From an uncultured delta proteobacterium (GTDB lineage: Bacteria; Desulfobacterota; Desulfovibrionia; Desulfovibrionales; Desulfovibrionaceae), in NCBI GenBank assembly GCA_903843965.1, contig CAIMRY010000007.1, positions 1 through 64,000 of the forward strand: a stretch of DNA of 64,000 nucleotides. Reading direction: 5' to 3'. The notes below the pieces were generated by a model that saw only the letters and a program-made list of their open reading frames with translations, did not search any database and was not told the origin of the DNA. Shown one piece after another: positions 1 through 8,686 of the stretch. The translations under genes were made by a program, and so were the position numbers. The first letter of the stretch is position 1. Each line of letters begins with the position of its first letter.

Positions 1-876
1 ACGACCGACACCACAGAACGCAAGACCTTGGAAAACCGGGTGCTCCAGTCCCAGAAGCTGGAGGCCATCGGCCAGCTCGCAGCGGGCATCGCCCACGAGA
101 TCAACACCCCCGCACAGTATGTGGGGAACAATGTCCAGTTCATCAAAGAGGCTTTTGAACACATGATGTCCATGTGCGGCGAGTTCCGCCACCTGCTGGA
201 AGCGGCCAAGACAGGCCCTGTGCCCCAGGAGATGATCCAGGCCGTGGAGGCCGCCATCGTCAAGCATGACCTCGCCTATCTTGAGGAAGAGATGCCGAAC
301 GCCATCGCCCAAACCCTCGAAGGCGTGGAACGCATCAGCGTGATCGTGCGCTCGGTGAAGCAGTTCGCGCATCCTGGTTCCACAGGCATGGTGGCGGCGG
401 ATCTGAACGAGGCCATACGCAGCACGGCCGTAGTGAGCCGCAATGAATGGAAATACGTGTCCGACCTGAAGACCGACCTCGACCCCAGCCTGCCGTTGGT
501 GGAATGCATGATCAGCGAGATCAACCAGGTGGTCCTGAACCTCATCATCAACGCCGTTCACGCCATCACCGACGCGATTGAAATCGACCCACAGGGCGAG
601 TGGCTCATCACCTTGAGCACGCGGGAAAATGGTCCCTGGGCCGAGATTCGCGTCACCGACACCGGGACAGGCATCCCCCCAGACGTACAGCCTAAGATAT
701 TCGATCCGTTCTTCACCACCAAGGAGGTGGGCAAGGGCACCGGCCAGGGACTGGCCATCTCGCGCAGCATCATTGTGGAAAAGCACAAGGGGCAGATATT
801 TTTCGAGACGGAACCCGGCAAGGGCACGACCTTTATCGTCCGCTTGCCCATCGAGCAAAAACGCGATGCGCAATGA
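1..876 (+). CDS. Sensor histidine kinase, C-terminal part (cut by window start)
   Basis: The reading frame is open from base 1, and the first residues read like the linker that follows a PAS domain, so the N-terminus lies outside the window. A TTG at 28 is an in-frame leucine, not a convincing start. The DHp helix carries the phospho-accepting histidine in IAHEINTPAQY (codon at 94). The HATPase_c domain follows, with an N box around 541 (NLIINAVHAI), a G1 box DTGTGIP near 658, an F box FDPFFTT and a G2 box GKGTGQGLAIS near 730. This is the HisKA/HATPase core of a NtrB-like kinase that would autophosphorylate and pass phosphate to a response regulator. No partner regulator lies downstream. The input domain and signal cannot be seen. 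Confidence 0.9.
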   Translation, partial: TTDTTERKTLENRVLQSQKLEAIGQLAAGIAHEINTPAQYVGNNVQFIKEAFEHMMSMCGEFRHLLEAAKTGPVPQEMIQAVEAAIVKHDLAYLEEEMPNAIAQTLEGVERISVIVRSVKQFAHPGSTGMVAADLNEAIRSTAVVSRNEWKYVSDLKTDLDPSLPLVECMISEINQVVLNLIINAVHAITDAIEIDPQGEWLITLSTRENGPWAEIRVTDTGTGIPPDVQPKIFDPFFTTKEVGKGTGQGLAISRSIIVEKHKGQIFFETEPGKGTTFIVRLPIEQKRDAQ

Positions 877-1273
877 GGTGACGCACGGTTCGTCGCTGAC
901 GAACGCGGCGAAGAAGGCGACGGGCGGGCTTTCGCCAGCAAGCTCCAACTTTGCTTCACCAGACTCACCAAATGGAACAAGAAAGGGCCGGTCTCCAGCC
1001 TGTGCACCATTGGGAGAGTGAGCTCCACATGTGAATGAGATATTCACAGCGGAACGTCTTTCATTCCAGTGGCATTTTGTACTACCACGTACAATCGTTG
1101 CCCTCCCATTCCTTCCTCTCGCATCAGGTATCCCGAGAACCTCTCCTCGGAGTGGCGTATTTTATGCTAGAGGTGCAGCCAGCAGCTGAAAGAGGCTCAA
1201 CATACAACGTCAAGTCACGGGCAGCAGCTCCATGCATAGAGGCTGCGCAGCCCGGCAGTGCGAGGAATTCCGG
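877..1273. other. Intergenic stretch, no gene seen
   Basis: About 400 bases lie between the kinase stop and the lipoprotein start. Short open frames exist here, but none has a ribosome binding site with a plausible protein. I see no strong terminator hairpin with a T run. The promoter of the downstream lipoprotein gene should lie here, but no clear -35/-10 pair stands out. Confidence 0.5.
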
Positions 1274-4102
1274 ATGACACGGCGATATGTTTTGCTTCTA
1301 TTGTGCGGGGCGGCGCTTGCGCTTGCCCTTTTGTCGTGCGCAACATTGCAGCCAGGCGGTGCGCAGGATTTGCACTTCGCCAGCAGCAACTCCAGTGCTT
1401 TCGGCCCTTGGTCTGTGCAGGTCGTGGCCTCGCCCGGCAGGCTGGCACCCGGCGCTGATCTTGAAATCCACGCCCTGCTGCGCGTCCCGGAAAGCCTCGT
1501 CGCGGGCCTGATGGGCAACAACGCACGCCCGGACTCCATGCTCATGCTGGTTACGGCGGAGCGCTCCTTTGACGCCGACGGCGTGCTGAGACTTCCCAGC
1601 GACGAGCGCATGTCCACCCTTGTGACGCCAACCGGGCTGGCCATCGAAGGCGGCGCGCAGGGCGCTGTGACGCAGCGCTTCGGCGACGCTTTCCGCACCC
1701 CTGTGGACGAGCTGGTCACGGTCCCGCTGAGCGTGGCCTCGCTTCATAAAGAACAACACCTCGTGAGTTTCCACATCAAGACGAAGCTGCCCCAGAACCT
1801 TCCGCCGGGCATCTACCGCCTGCGCCTCGACTTCGGGGCGGCGCTCAAGAAACGGCTGGTGAGCCTGAACGGCACGGCCTTTGCCCGGCGCGGATTTGTA
1901 AAAGAACCCAACGCCTCGGAGTGCTACTCCCCGCCGCTGCCTGCCAGCGGCACCCGTCTGGACGGCCGCCCGGTGGATGCAACCGCCATCAAGCCGCGCG
2001 TGCCCTGGGTGCTGCTGGAGCAGTACAACTCCAACGGCTACCGCGGCGTGGTGGCCGAGGAGGACAAGCGGCGCTTCGCCCTGTCCGGCCGCAACCTCAT
2101 CCAAGACGAGGTCGTGCTGCCGCTCTATTCCGAGAACAGCACGCCCGCCGTGCTGCCCTATAACCTGGAGCCGCGCTTCCCCACGGACACCATCACCGAC
2201 ACCCAGAACATCCCCTGGGACTTTGCCAAGGGCTCCCTGTCGCTCAAGGTCACCGGGCCGGACGGCCGGACAGAGGAGCTCGGCACTGCGCCCTTTATCG
2301 GTCGCGACGGGCGCTGGCCCACCACACGCAACCCGGCCTTCACGCGCTGGCGGCCCTGGATGTATGGCCGCTACACCGTGCGGGCCTCCGGCTGGACCCA
2401 GGACGTCTGGGGCAACCGCTATGAGGGCGGGGGCACATACGGTTTCTGGATCGCCAAGCGCATAACGCTGGCCACCGCCACATTCCAGGGCCAGGCCTAT
2501 GCCGTTGGCAGCCGCTACGGCCGCGATATGGGGTTTTCCCCGGCGGTTCCGGCGGACGTGGAGGTCAAGGCCCAGCTCTTTGTCAACTCGGACCCCCGGA
2601 ACGTGCGCACCGCCATCAGCTCCGGCAGGGCCACGACCGGGGGCGTGTTCGGGCCTTCCCAGGGCCTGAAGCCCCTGCCTCTGGATGCTCCGGGCGAATA
2701 CCTGGCCACGGTGCTCGCGAAGTACACCGACCCCGACGGGCACTTGTGGGTCTCTACCATGCATCATGCCGGCGTGGTCTTTTCGCCGGATTCGCCCATC
2801 GTGGCACATGGCAAACGAATCAAGGTCGGCAAGACCTTCGAGGAGCGCGGGGAGAGCCACTTCGAGGGCTATTCCGAGGAGGGGGGCGACAACCGCCACC
2901 TCGACCACATCAACTTCCCCTACCGCGACGGCGACGCCCTGCTCATCGCCAGCGACGGCGACGGAGCCAACAAGATCGTCCCGGTCCTGACCTGGGAGCG
3001 CAAGGGGGAGCAGAAGCCGCTTGAGCCCAGGCTCCAGAACATCGGCCTGACCAACGTGGGGCTGCAGACCTCCAACGGCTATTCCCCGCACCTGTTTCCG
3101 GAGTACATCACGGATTGGGACTACTACTACGCGGGCGCGCCCAGGCCGGGCCTGATGGGGCGCTTCCTCGTGGCCGAAAACGGCGTGCGCGCGCCCTACT
3201 GGTCCACCAGCCGCCAGAACTTCGGGGGACAGATCGGCGGCGGCCACGGCGGAGACAATCCCGGCGACATTTACCGCCTACTGGGCGGCGTGGTGCTCCG
3301 CCAGAAGAATCAGCCGCCGCTCTATGCGGGCTACATGGCCAGCGCCTTCATCCTGCCTAAGGGCTCCAACAACAACCGCGTGGTGGCTCCGGGAGCCGAG
3401 GATATCCTGGGGCCTTTCCACCAGAAGGCGCGCTTTTTCCTAGCGACCAATGCCCGGCCCGGCATGGTCTACGAGGCCGGGACCGCCTTCATGCCTGCGG
3501 TGCAGATCGACCCCTTCGGCCCGGTGAACGTGACCTTTGCCCTGACCTGGCCGGACGGCACCCGCAGGGTGGCGCAGGGGTCTGGCGACGGGAACGGTTC
3601 CTTCGTAGGCCGGGAGCGGTGGACCCTCGACCAGCCTGGCGTCTACCGCTACACCCTGGAGGGGGACTGGCAGGGCCATGCGGCCGTGGTGCCGGGCCTG
3701 CCCAAAAGCGGTGGCGAGTTCTACGTCGTGGAGAATCAGCGCCCGGCGGCGCTCTCGCCCCTGCGGCTCAACCTGCCGCCCGTGTCGAAGATCGACCCGG
3801 CCAAGGGGCTGCGGATCACCGGCGCCACCACGGCCCGGAGCGTCCATTACGCCATGATCATGCCCGGCGCGGTGCTGGCCCAAGGCGAGCTGCCCGTGAC
3901 CGGCGGGGTATTTGCCTTCAGCTTCGACCCCGCAGTGGTCGGCGCAGCCACGCAGACCTATTCCCCCCCTGGCCAAAACGGCCGGACAGAGCTTGGCCCT
4001 GTGGTGCACCTGACCTTCTTTTCCGAGGAGACAGCGCCCGTGTCTGGCCACAGCTTCGTGCGCCTGATCATCCGGGGGAACATGGCCTACTACACGAAAT
4101 GA
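1274..4102 (+). CDS. Very large predicted lipoprotein, function unknown (942 aa)
   Basis: I chose the ATG at 1274 because it places a classic lipoprotein signal at the N-terminus: a short Arg pair, a run of Leu/Ala, then the lipobox LLSC with Cys22. An in-frame start 42 bases upstream would bury this signal. The mature protein is rich in Gly, Pro, Asn and aromatic residues and in beta-type segments, with no obvious catalytic motif and no second membrane segment. It looks like an extracytoplasmic multi-beta-sandwich protein anchored to a membrane by its lipid. I recognise no family. It stands alone, after a gap of about 400 bases from the kinase and before the tRNA-fragment repeat region. Role unassigned. 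Confidence 0.8.
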   Translation: MTRRYVLLLLCGAALALALLSCATLQPGGAQDLHFASSNSSAFGPWSVQVVASPGRLAPGADLEIHALLRVPESLVAGLMGNNARPDSMLMLVTAERSFDADGVLRLPSDERMSTLVTPTGLAIEGGAQGAVTQRFGDAFRTPVDELVTVPLSVASLHKEQHLVSFHIKTKLPQNLPPGIYRLRLDFGAALKKRLVSLNGTAFARRGFVKEPNASECYSPPLPASGTRLDGRPVDATAIKPRVPWVLLEQYNSNGYRGVVAEEDKRRFALSGRNLIQDEVVLPLYSENSTPAVLPYNLEPRFPTDTITDTQNIPWDFAKGSLSLKVTGPDGRTEELGTAPFIGRDGRWPTTRNPAFTRWRPWMYGRYTVRASGWTQDVWGNRYEGGGTYGFWIAKRITLATATFQGQAYAVGSRYGRDMGFSPAVPADVEVKAQLFVNSDPRNVRTAISSGRATTGGVFGPSQGLKPLPLDAPGEYLATVLAKYTDPDGHLWVSTMHHAGVVFSPDSPIVAHGKRIKVGKTFEERGESHFEGYSEEGGDNRHLDHINFPYRDGDALLIASDGDGANKIVPVLTWERKGEQKPLEPRLQNIGLTNVGLQTSNGYSPHLFPEYITDWDYYYAGAPRPGLMGRFLVAENGVRAPYWSTSRQNFGGQIGGGHGGDNPGDIYRLLGGVVLRQKNQPPLYAGYMASAFILPKGSNNNRVVAPGAEDILGPFHQKARFFLATNARPGMVYEAGTAFMPAVQIDPFGPVNVTFALTWPDGTRRVAQGSGDGNGSFVGRERWTLDQPGVYRYTLEGDWQGHAAVVPGLPKSGGEFYVVENQRPAALSPLRLNLPPVSKIDPAKGLRITGATTARSVHYAMIMPGAVLAQGELPVTGGVFAFSFDPAVVGAATQTYSPPGQNGRTELGPVVHLTFFSEETAPVSGHSFVRLIIRGNMAYYTK

Positions 4103-4384
4103 ACCAACTTACATGTCTTCACATTGGCTGGCGTTGCGCCCCACTGCCGCAGCCTCCATACAAGATGCTGCGGTTCACGGATATGCCTCCCTAATCCATT
4201 CCAGAATTTGTTAGAGTTCTGACCAAGAAAGACGGGTAGGGGCAAGTCATCTTGCTCCAATTTTGCTCCACTGCGAGTGCAAACCAGTGAACATTCGTGC
4301 GTGCTCAGGTGTACGCACTCAGCAGAGATTATTCGCTGGCGCCTAACAGCATACTGTAATAGTTAACACAAAGTAGAGACTTAA

Positions 4385-4434
4385 TGCCCCTCAACCTTCG
4401 GGTTATGTCGGTTCGATTCCGACCCTGGGCACCA
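4385..4434 (+). pseudogene. 3' fragment of a tRNA-Leu-like gene
   Basis: The sequence ends in CCTGGGCACCA and contains an intact T arm (GTCGG, loop TTCGATT, CCGAC) preceded by a hairpin AACC-TTCG-GGTT, which fits the long variable arm of a class II tRNA. With an acceptor 3' strand CCTGGGC this fits a tRNA-Leu. No matching 5' half (acceptor GCCCAGG, D arm, anticodon arm) is present upstream, so this is a remnant or an att core, not a functional gene. Confidence 0.75.
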
Positions 4435-4441
4435 AAGAAAG

Positions 4442-4487
4442 AAAATGCCCCGCTCGCGAATGCATGAATTCGCAAGCGGGGCATTTT
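4442..4487 (+). terminator. Rho-independent terminator after tRNA fragment
   Basis: A 13-bp perfect inverted repeat (AAAATGCCCCGCT at 4442-4454, AGCGGGGCATTTT at 4475-4487) ends in four Ts. It sits 7 bases after the CCA end, as a tRNA terminator should. It can work in both directions. Confidence 0.75.
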
Positions 4488-4642
4488 CCGTTACAGATCG
4501 AACTTCATACAACCCCTGCGCAACTTCTGCATCCAACTACCCTCAACAATGGACCGGGCCGCGTTCATCTTGAGCACCTGCCGCTGGCACCTTCGCGCAA
4601 GCGGTTGCCTGCGCTACCCCAGCCACCGTAACGCCTCGGGCA

Positions 4643-7270
4643 TCAGATCCACTGCCTGCGCAACATGAACGTCTTCACCCCCTGGGTCAGGAGCACGTAG
4701 CACAGAGACATGCCCGCCAAGAGCGGCCAGTAGAGCGGCGGCAGCGCCACCATGCCCAGGGGCCCGGCCAGGGGTGAAAAGGGCAGCCACATGCCAAGGG
4801 CCATGATGACCGTAGTGGTCAGGATCAGGGGCCAGCTGGCCCGGCTCTGCACAAAAGGCAGCCCGTTGGTGCGGATGACGTGGATGATCAGCGTCTGCGT
4901 CAGGATGGACTCCACGAACCAGCCGGTCTGGAACAGGGACGCCTTGCCCGGCGCCAGGCAGCCGAATACGTAGATCATGACGCCAAAGGTCGCGTAGTCG
5001 AAAAGCGAGCTACACGGCCCGATAAGCAGGATGAAGCGGGTGATGCGGTCCAGCGCCCAGGGCTTGGGTTTGGCCAGCAGATCGGCATCGACCTCGTCCG
5101 TTGGGATGGGCACCTGGGAGAAGTCATAGAGCAGGTTGTTCACCAGCACCTGGATGGGCAGCATGGGCACAAAAGGCAGAAAGATGCTGGCCCCGAGCAC
5201 GCTGAACATGTTGCCGAAGTTCGAACTGGCGCCCATGCGCACGTATTTGAGAATGTTGGCAAAGACCTTGCGGCCTTCGAGCACGCCCTGCTCCAGCACC
5301 ATAAGGCTCTTCTCCAGGAGCACCACGTCCGCAGCCTCCTTGGCGATGTCCACGGCCGTGTCCACGGACACGCCAACATCCGCCGCGCGCAGGGCCGGGG
5401 CGTCGTTGATGCCGTCGCCCATGAACCCGACCACGTGCCCCCGCGAACGCAGGGCCTGTATGATGCGTTGCTTGTGCGCCGGCGAGAGCCGGGCGAAGAG
5501 CGTCACCTCCTCCACCCTGACGGCCAGCCCGGCCTCGTCCAGGGCCTCGATCTCCGTGCCGATGAGCACGTGCTCCGTGGGCACGCCCACGTCGTGGCAG
5601 ACCTTGCGGCTGACCATCTCGTTGTCGCCGGTGAGCACCTTGAGGGCCACGCCCAGAGCCTCCAGAGCCTTGATGGCCGGGGCAGTGGTCTCCTTGGGTG
5701 GGTCCAAGAAGGCCACGAAGCCACGCAGGGTCAGGCCGACCTCGTCCTCCTTGGTGTACACGCCCTTGCGCTCCAGGTCGTGGTAGGCCAGGGCCAACAC
5801 CCGGAAGCCGTCGCCGGAGAGCTTCTCGTAGGCCGCGTGCACCGTGGCCAGCAGGACTGGGTCAAAGGGCAAGGTGGCCCCACCCAGTTCGCAGAAGGCG
5901 CAGCGCTGGAAGATCTCCTCGCAGGCTCCTTTGGCGATGAGCCGCACCACGTGCTCTGGGGTCTCCACCACCACGGACATGATCTTGCGCTGGAAGTCGA
6001 AGGGTATCTCGTCAAGCTTCTGGAAGTCCGGAATGCGCAGCTCCGCGTGCAGCTCGTGGTGGGACAAGACGGCCTTGTCCAGGACGTTCTTAAGCCCGGT
6101 CTGAAAATGGCTGTTGGTGTAGGCCAGCACCAGCACCCCGTCGTCGTCGTCCAGGCGCACGTCCAGGTGCAGCTTGAGCACCACTTTGTCCATGGTCAGG
6201 GTTCCGGTCTTGTCCGTGCACAGAATGTCCATGGCCCCAAGGTTCTGGATGGAATTTAAGCGCTTGACGATGACCCGCTTGCGCGACATGGCCAACGCCC
6301 CCTTGGACAGGCACACAGTCACGATCATGGGCAGCATTTCCGGGGTGAGGCCCACGGCCACAGCCATGGCGAAGAAAAAGGCCTGGCGCCAATCATGCTT
6401 GGTCAGCCCGTTGATGATGAATACCAGCGGCACCATGACCGCGATGAATCGGATCATGAGCCACGTGAACCGGGAGACGCCCTGATCGAAGCTGGTGGGC
6501 GGGCTGGCCACGCCCATGGCGCTGGCCATGCTCCCCAGATAAGTGGCCGCTCCGGTGGCCACCACCACGGCCGTGGCCGCGCCGCTGCCCACGCTGGTGC
6601 CCAGAAAGCAGACATTGCGCAACTCGAGGGCCGTGGTCCCTGTGCCGTCCTCGACATGGTCGAACTTCTCAGCGGGCAACGATTCGCCCGTGAGACTGGC
6701 CTGGATGACAAAGAGATCCTTACAGGTAATCAGCCTTACGTCGGCTGGGGTCATGTCGCCAGCTGCGAGCTGCACCACGTCGCCGGGCACAATTTGCGTC
6801 AAGGGAATCTGGCGGGGTTCACCATCGCGCATCACAGTGGCCGTCACCGAGATCATGGCCCGCAACTTGGCCGCTGCGGTATCTGCCCGAGCCTCCTGAA
6901 CGAAACGCAGCCCTACGCCGAGAATCACCATGAGCCCCATGACCACGGCGGCCCTCAAATCGCCCGTGAACGCCGAGAGTCCGGCCAGGACCGTCAGCAG
7001 AATCACCAGGGGGTTGAGCAGGGCCGCACCCAGCATACGCAGGCGGGTGTGGCCCCGTTCGGCACCCACGGCATTGGCGCCGTGGAGCAGGAGCCGACGT
7101 GCGGCCTCGGCCTGGGTGAGCCCCTGCGGAGCTGTCTTCAACGTGACCAGGAGCGCCGGAATTTCTGCGGCCGAGGCCGTCACCAGTTCCGGGGACACCT
7201 GGATGGTCCCGGCGGCTTTACGCAAGTGAGCGATGTTTCTGGGGATGATGGAGGCATGGGTTCTCGGCAT
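4643..7270 (-). CDS. mgtA: Magnesium-translocating P-type ATPase (MgtA/MgtB type)
   Basis: Type IIIB P-type ATPase, 875 aa, importing Mg2+ across the inner membrane at the cost of ATP. Motifs in order: N-terminal actuator region with TGES, membrane helices, phosphorylation loop DKTGTLT (Asp near residue 352), the nucleotide domain, TGDN, GDGINDAPAL near residue 617, and a C-terminal block of hydrophobic helices. Length matches MgtA (about 890-900 aa). I place the start at 7270 because AGGGAG lies just upstream; an ATG four codons earlier has no such site. The gene is alone and lies between two tRNA-fragment direct repeats, which suggests it arrived or was duplicated as a cassette. No Mg2+-sensing leader is evident in the short upstream region. 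Confidence 0.92.
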   Translation of the reverse strand: MPRTHASIIPRNIAHLRKAAGTIQVSPELVTASAAEIPALLVTLKTAPQGLTQAEAARRLLLHGANAVGAERGHTRLRMLGAALLNPLVILLTVLAGLSAFTGDLRAAVVMGLMVILGVGLRFVQEARADTAAAKLRAMISVTATVMRDGEPRQIPLTQIVPGDVVQLAAGDMTPADVRLITCKDLFVIQASLTGESLPAEKFDHVEDGTGTTALELRNVCFLGTSVGSGAATAVVVATGAATYLGSMASAMGVASPPTSFDQGVSRFTWLMIRFIAVMVPLVFIINGLTKHDWRQAFFFAMAVAVGLTPEMLPMIVTVCLSKGALAMSRKRVIVKRLNSIQNLGAMDILCTDKTGTLTMDKVVLKLHLDVRLDDDDGVLVLAYTNSHFQTGLKNVLDKAVLSHHELHAELRIPDFQKLDEIPFDFQRKIMSVVVETPEHVVRLIAKGACEEIFQRCAFCELGGATLPFDPVLLATVHAAYEKLSGDGFRVLALAYHDLERKGVYTKEDEVGLTLRGFVAFLDPPKETTAPAIKALEALGVALKVLTGDNEMVSRKVCHDVGVPTEHVLIGTEIEALDEAGLAVRVEEVTLFARLSPAHKQRIIQALRSRGHVVGFMGDGINDAPALRAADVGVSVDTAVDIAKEAADVVLLEKSLMVLEQGVLEGRKVFANILKYVRMGASSNFGNMFSVLGASIFLPFVPMLPIQVLVNNLLYDFSQVPIPTDEVDADLLAKPKPWALDRITRFILLIGPCSSLFDYATFGVMIYVFGCLAPGKASLFQTGWFVESILTQTLIIHVIRTNGLPFVQSRASWPLILTTTVIMALGMWLPFSPLAGPLGMVALPPLYWPLLAGMSLCYVLLTQGVKTFMLRRQWI

Positions 7271-7606
7271 GTGCTCCCTCATGGTGGCTGCGTGGGAGGG
7301 AAAACCCCTACGCCATATTTGTACTGCATGTTTCTATTTCCGTCGACTTAAATAGCTTACGGCCTGCTCCCTAAAAACCGGACCGGTTCGGGGCGCAGGT
7401 CAGTCCAGATTGAGCCACCGCCAAAACCATCTGAGAACTGCCCGAGAATGAGGCCGATTACGCTAAATAGTTTGCTCCAATTTTGCTCCACTGCGAGTGC
7501 AAACTGGTGATCATTCGTGAATGCGCATGCGTACGCAACCACCAGAGATTATCCGCAGTGACCGCGCAACACGCTGTAATAATTAATACAAAATAGAGAC
7601 TTAAAA

Positions 7607-7654
7607 TCCCTCAACCTTCGGGTTATGCCGGTTCGATTCCGACCCTGGGCACCA
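7607..7654 (+). pseudogene. 3' fragment of a tRNA-Leu-like gene, second copy
   Basis: Same variable arm hairpin, T arm and CCTGGGCACCA end as at 4385-4434. The T stem here reads GCCGG against CCGAC, leaving a C-A mismatch, so this copy is slightly decayed. No 5' tRNA half is present. Confidence 0.72.
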
Positions 7655-7664
7655 AGGAAAGAGT

Positions 7665-7706
7665 AAGCCCCGCTGGCGAATGAGAGATTTCGCTGCGGGG
7701 CTTTTT
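7665..7706 (+). terminator. Rho-independent terminator after second tRNA fragment
   Basis: AAGCCCCGC (7665-7673) pairs with GCGGGGCTT (7695-7703), followed by a run of Ts to 7706. It also lies just past the end of the minus-strand kdp operon, but has no good T run in that direction. Confidence 0.75.
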
Positions 7707-7740
7707 GCGCCGCTTCCAGCGCTCTGGGTCAAGGCCGTCC

Positions 7741-8634
7741 TTACCGCGTGGCCTTCACCCCCAGCCCGCCCAGGTGCTCCTTCAGGGCGTCCAGGGCCTG
7801 GGTGCACACGGCCAGCACCTTGACCTTGCGGCCCAGCGACAGGTCAAGCGAACGCACATTGGTGTTCAGGCGCGAGAGCCGCACGATCTCCGCCGTGGCC
7901 GTCTGGAACCTCTCGTAGGCCACCAGCGCCGGGCCACCGGCAGCGCCAAGCCCGCCGAGATCCGCGCGGACCTCATTATCGGCAGCGGCCATGTGCTGTT
8001 CCAACTCGTCCATGCGCGCGTCGGTTTTCTCCGTGATGTGCGGGGCGTGCAGGGCCTGGATGCGCCAGGCCCCGGTAAGCGCCCGCGAGGCCGACAGGGC
8101 CGCCGCTGCGGCCTTGCCGCCCTTGGCGCCTGCATCAATGATGGGCCTGAGCGCCTGCTCCATCTTCACCAATGCCTCCGAGGCCGGGCCAAAGGACAGG
8201 GCAAAGGCCTTGAGGTTGGAGTTCTGCACGGCCAGGGCCAGCACCTCCTCGTCAACCTTGCAGTACTCGGCAAAGGCCTCCTCGAAACGGCGCAACAGGT
8301 CGGTCTCCTCGGTGTTGCCCGCAGGCATCGCCTTGAACTCCTTCAGCGCCGCAGCGACCTGGTCCGCAGCGGCCTGGGCGCGCTTGGCGTTGTCCTGCGA
8401 CGCTTCGTCGGTCTCGGCCATGACGGCGCTCTTCTCGGCCTCGGCGGCGGCATAGAGGTCCGCGCGCATGCGCGACACCAGCTGGGCCTTCTGGCTGCCG
8501 CGCACAAAGGCGCTCTCCAGGTGTTCGCCGCGCCCCAGGTACCACAGCGCCAGCCCGGAAAGGGCGATCATGAAGGCGGCCAGGGCCAGGGTCAGGCCGG
8601 GGGAAAAGCGGATCTTCAGGTCCGGAAGGTTCAT
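7741..8634 (-). CDS. Membrane-anchored four-helix-bundle sensor-like protein without output domain
   Basis: 297 aa. A single hydrophobic segment near residues 13-33 is followed by about 260 residues of Ala/Glu/Lys-rich helix, with the look of the ligand-binding four-helix bundle found at the N-terminus of chemoreceptors and kinases. No HAMP, kinase, methyl-accepting or cyclase domain follows. The gene starts 52 bases after the kdpE stop and is the last gene of the kdp run, so it is probably co-transcribed with kdpDE. I infer an accessory role in sensing, perhaps touching KdpD in the membrane, but the sequence shows only position and architecture. Confidence 0.7.
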   Translation of the reverse strand: MNLPDLKIRFSPGLTLALAAFMIALSGLALWYLGRGEHLESAFVRGSQKAQLVSRMRADLYAAAEAEKSAVMAETDEASQDNAKRAQAAADQVAAALKEFKAMPAGNTEETDLLRRFEEAFAEYCKVDEEVLALAVQNSNLKAFALSFGPASEALVKMEQALRPIIDAGAKGGKAAAAALSASRALTGAWRIQALHAPHITEKTDARMDELEQHMAAADNEVRADLGGLGAAGGPALVAYERFQTATAEIVRLSRLNTNVRSLDLSLGRKVKVLAVCTQALDALKEHLGGLGVKATR

Positions 8635-8686
8635 GGGATCTCCCTGTGTTGCGGCCTGAACCGTTCGCTCAAGCCGCGTTCATGTT

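Larger units (their letters stand above)
4252..4487 (+). repeat. Direct repeat, left copy (att-like, with tRNA-Leu 3' fragment)
   Basis: This block is repeated at 7472-7706, in the same orientation and 3220 bases away. The first ~33 bases are identical in both copies, the middle has diverged, and the tRNA 3' end plus terminator are again strongly conserved. The ATPase gene lies between the copies. Identical tRNA 3' ends flanking a segment are the usual trace of integration by a tyrosine recombinase at a tRNA gene, but no integrase is present. A simple duplication is the alternative. Confidence 0.75.
4103..4642. other. Intergenic region with tRNA-fragment repeat
   Basis: This stretch has no protein gene. 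It is visibly more AT-rich than its surroundings from about 4195 to 4385. It holds the left copy of the direct repeat (4252-4487), including a tRNA 3' fragment and a terminator. Nothing else is recognisable between 4488 and the end of the ATPase gene. Confidence 0.6.
7472..7706 (+). repeat. Direct repeat, right copy (att-like, with tRNA-Leu 3' fragment)
   Basis: Second copy of the block at 4252-4487. The opening 33 bases and the tRNA 3' end match almost exactly. The middle ~100 bases align with many substitutions, so the two copies are not recent identical duplicates. Confidence 0.75.
7271..7740. other. Intergenic region with second tRNA-fragment repeat
   Basis: No protein gene. The region upstream of the ATPase gene (7271-7471) should hold its promoter, but I cannot pick one out with confidence. 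The right copy of the direct repeat follows at 7472-7706. An apparent reading frame on the minus strand at 7601-7807 is only the complement of the tRNA fragment running on. Confidence 0.6.

Noticed and set aside
1035-1277. 80-codon frame between the kinase and the lipoprotein
   Set aside because: No ribosome binding site, no domain, and it runs into the lipoprotein start.
1298-3247. Long minus-strand frame opposite the lipoprotein gene
   Set aside because: A shadow of the high-GC plus-strand gene; Gly/Arg/Val-rich with no motif.
4385-4434. Complete tRNA gene
   Set aside because: No acceptor 5' strand, D arm or anticodon arm lies upstream in either copy.
7601-7807. Minus-strand frame with a Pro-Gly-Ser-Glu-Ser-Asn-Arg-His-like peptide
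   Set aside because: It is the complement of the tRNA 3' fragment and terminator, a well-known kind of false gene.
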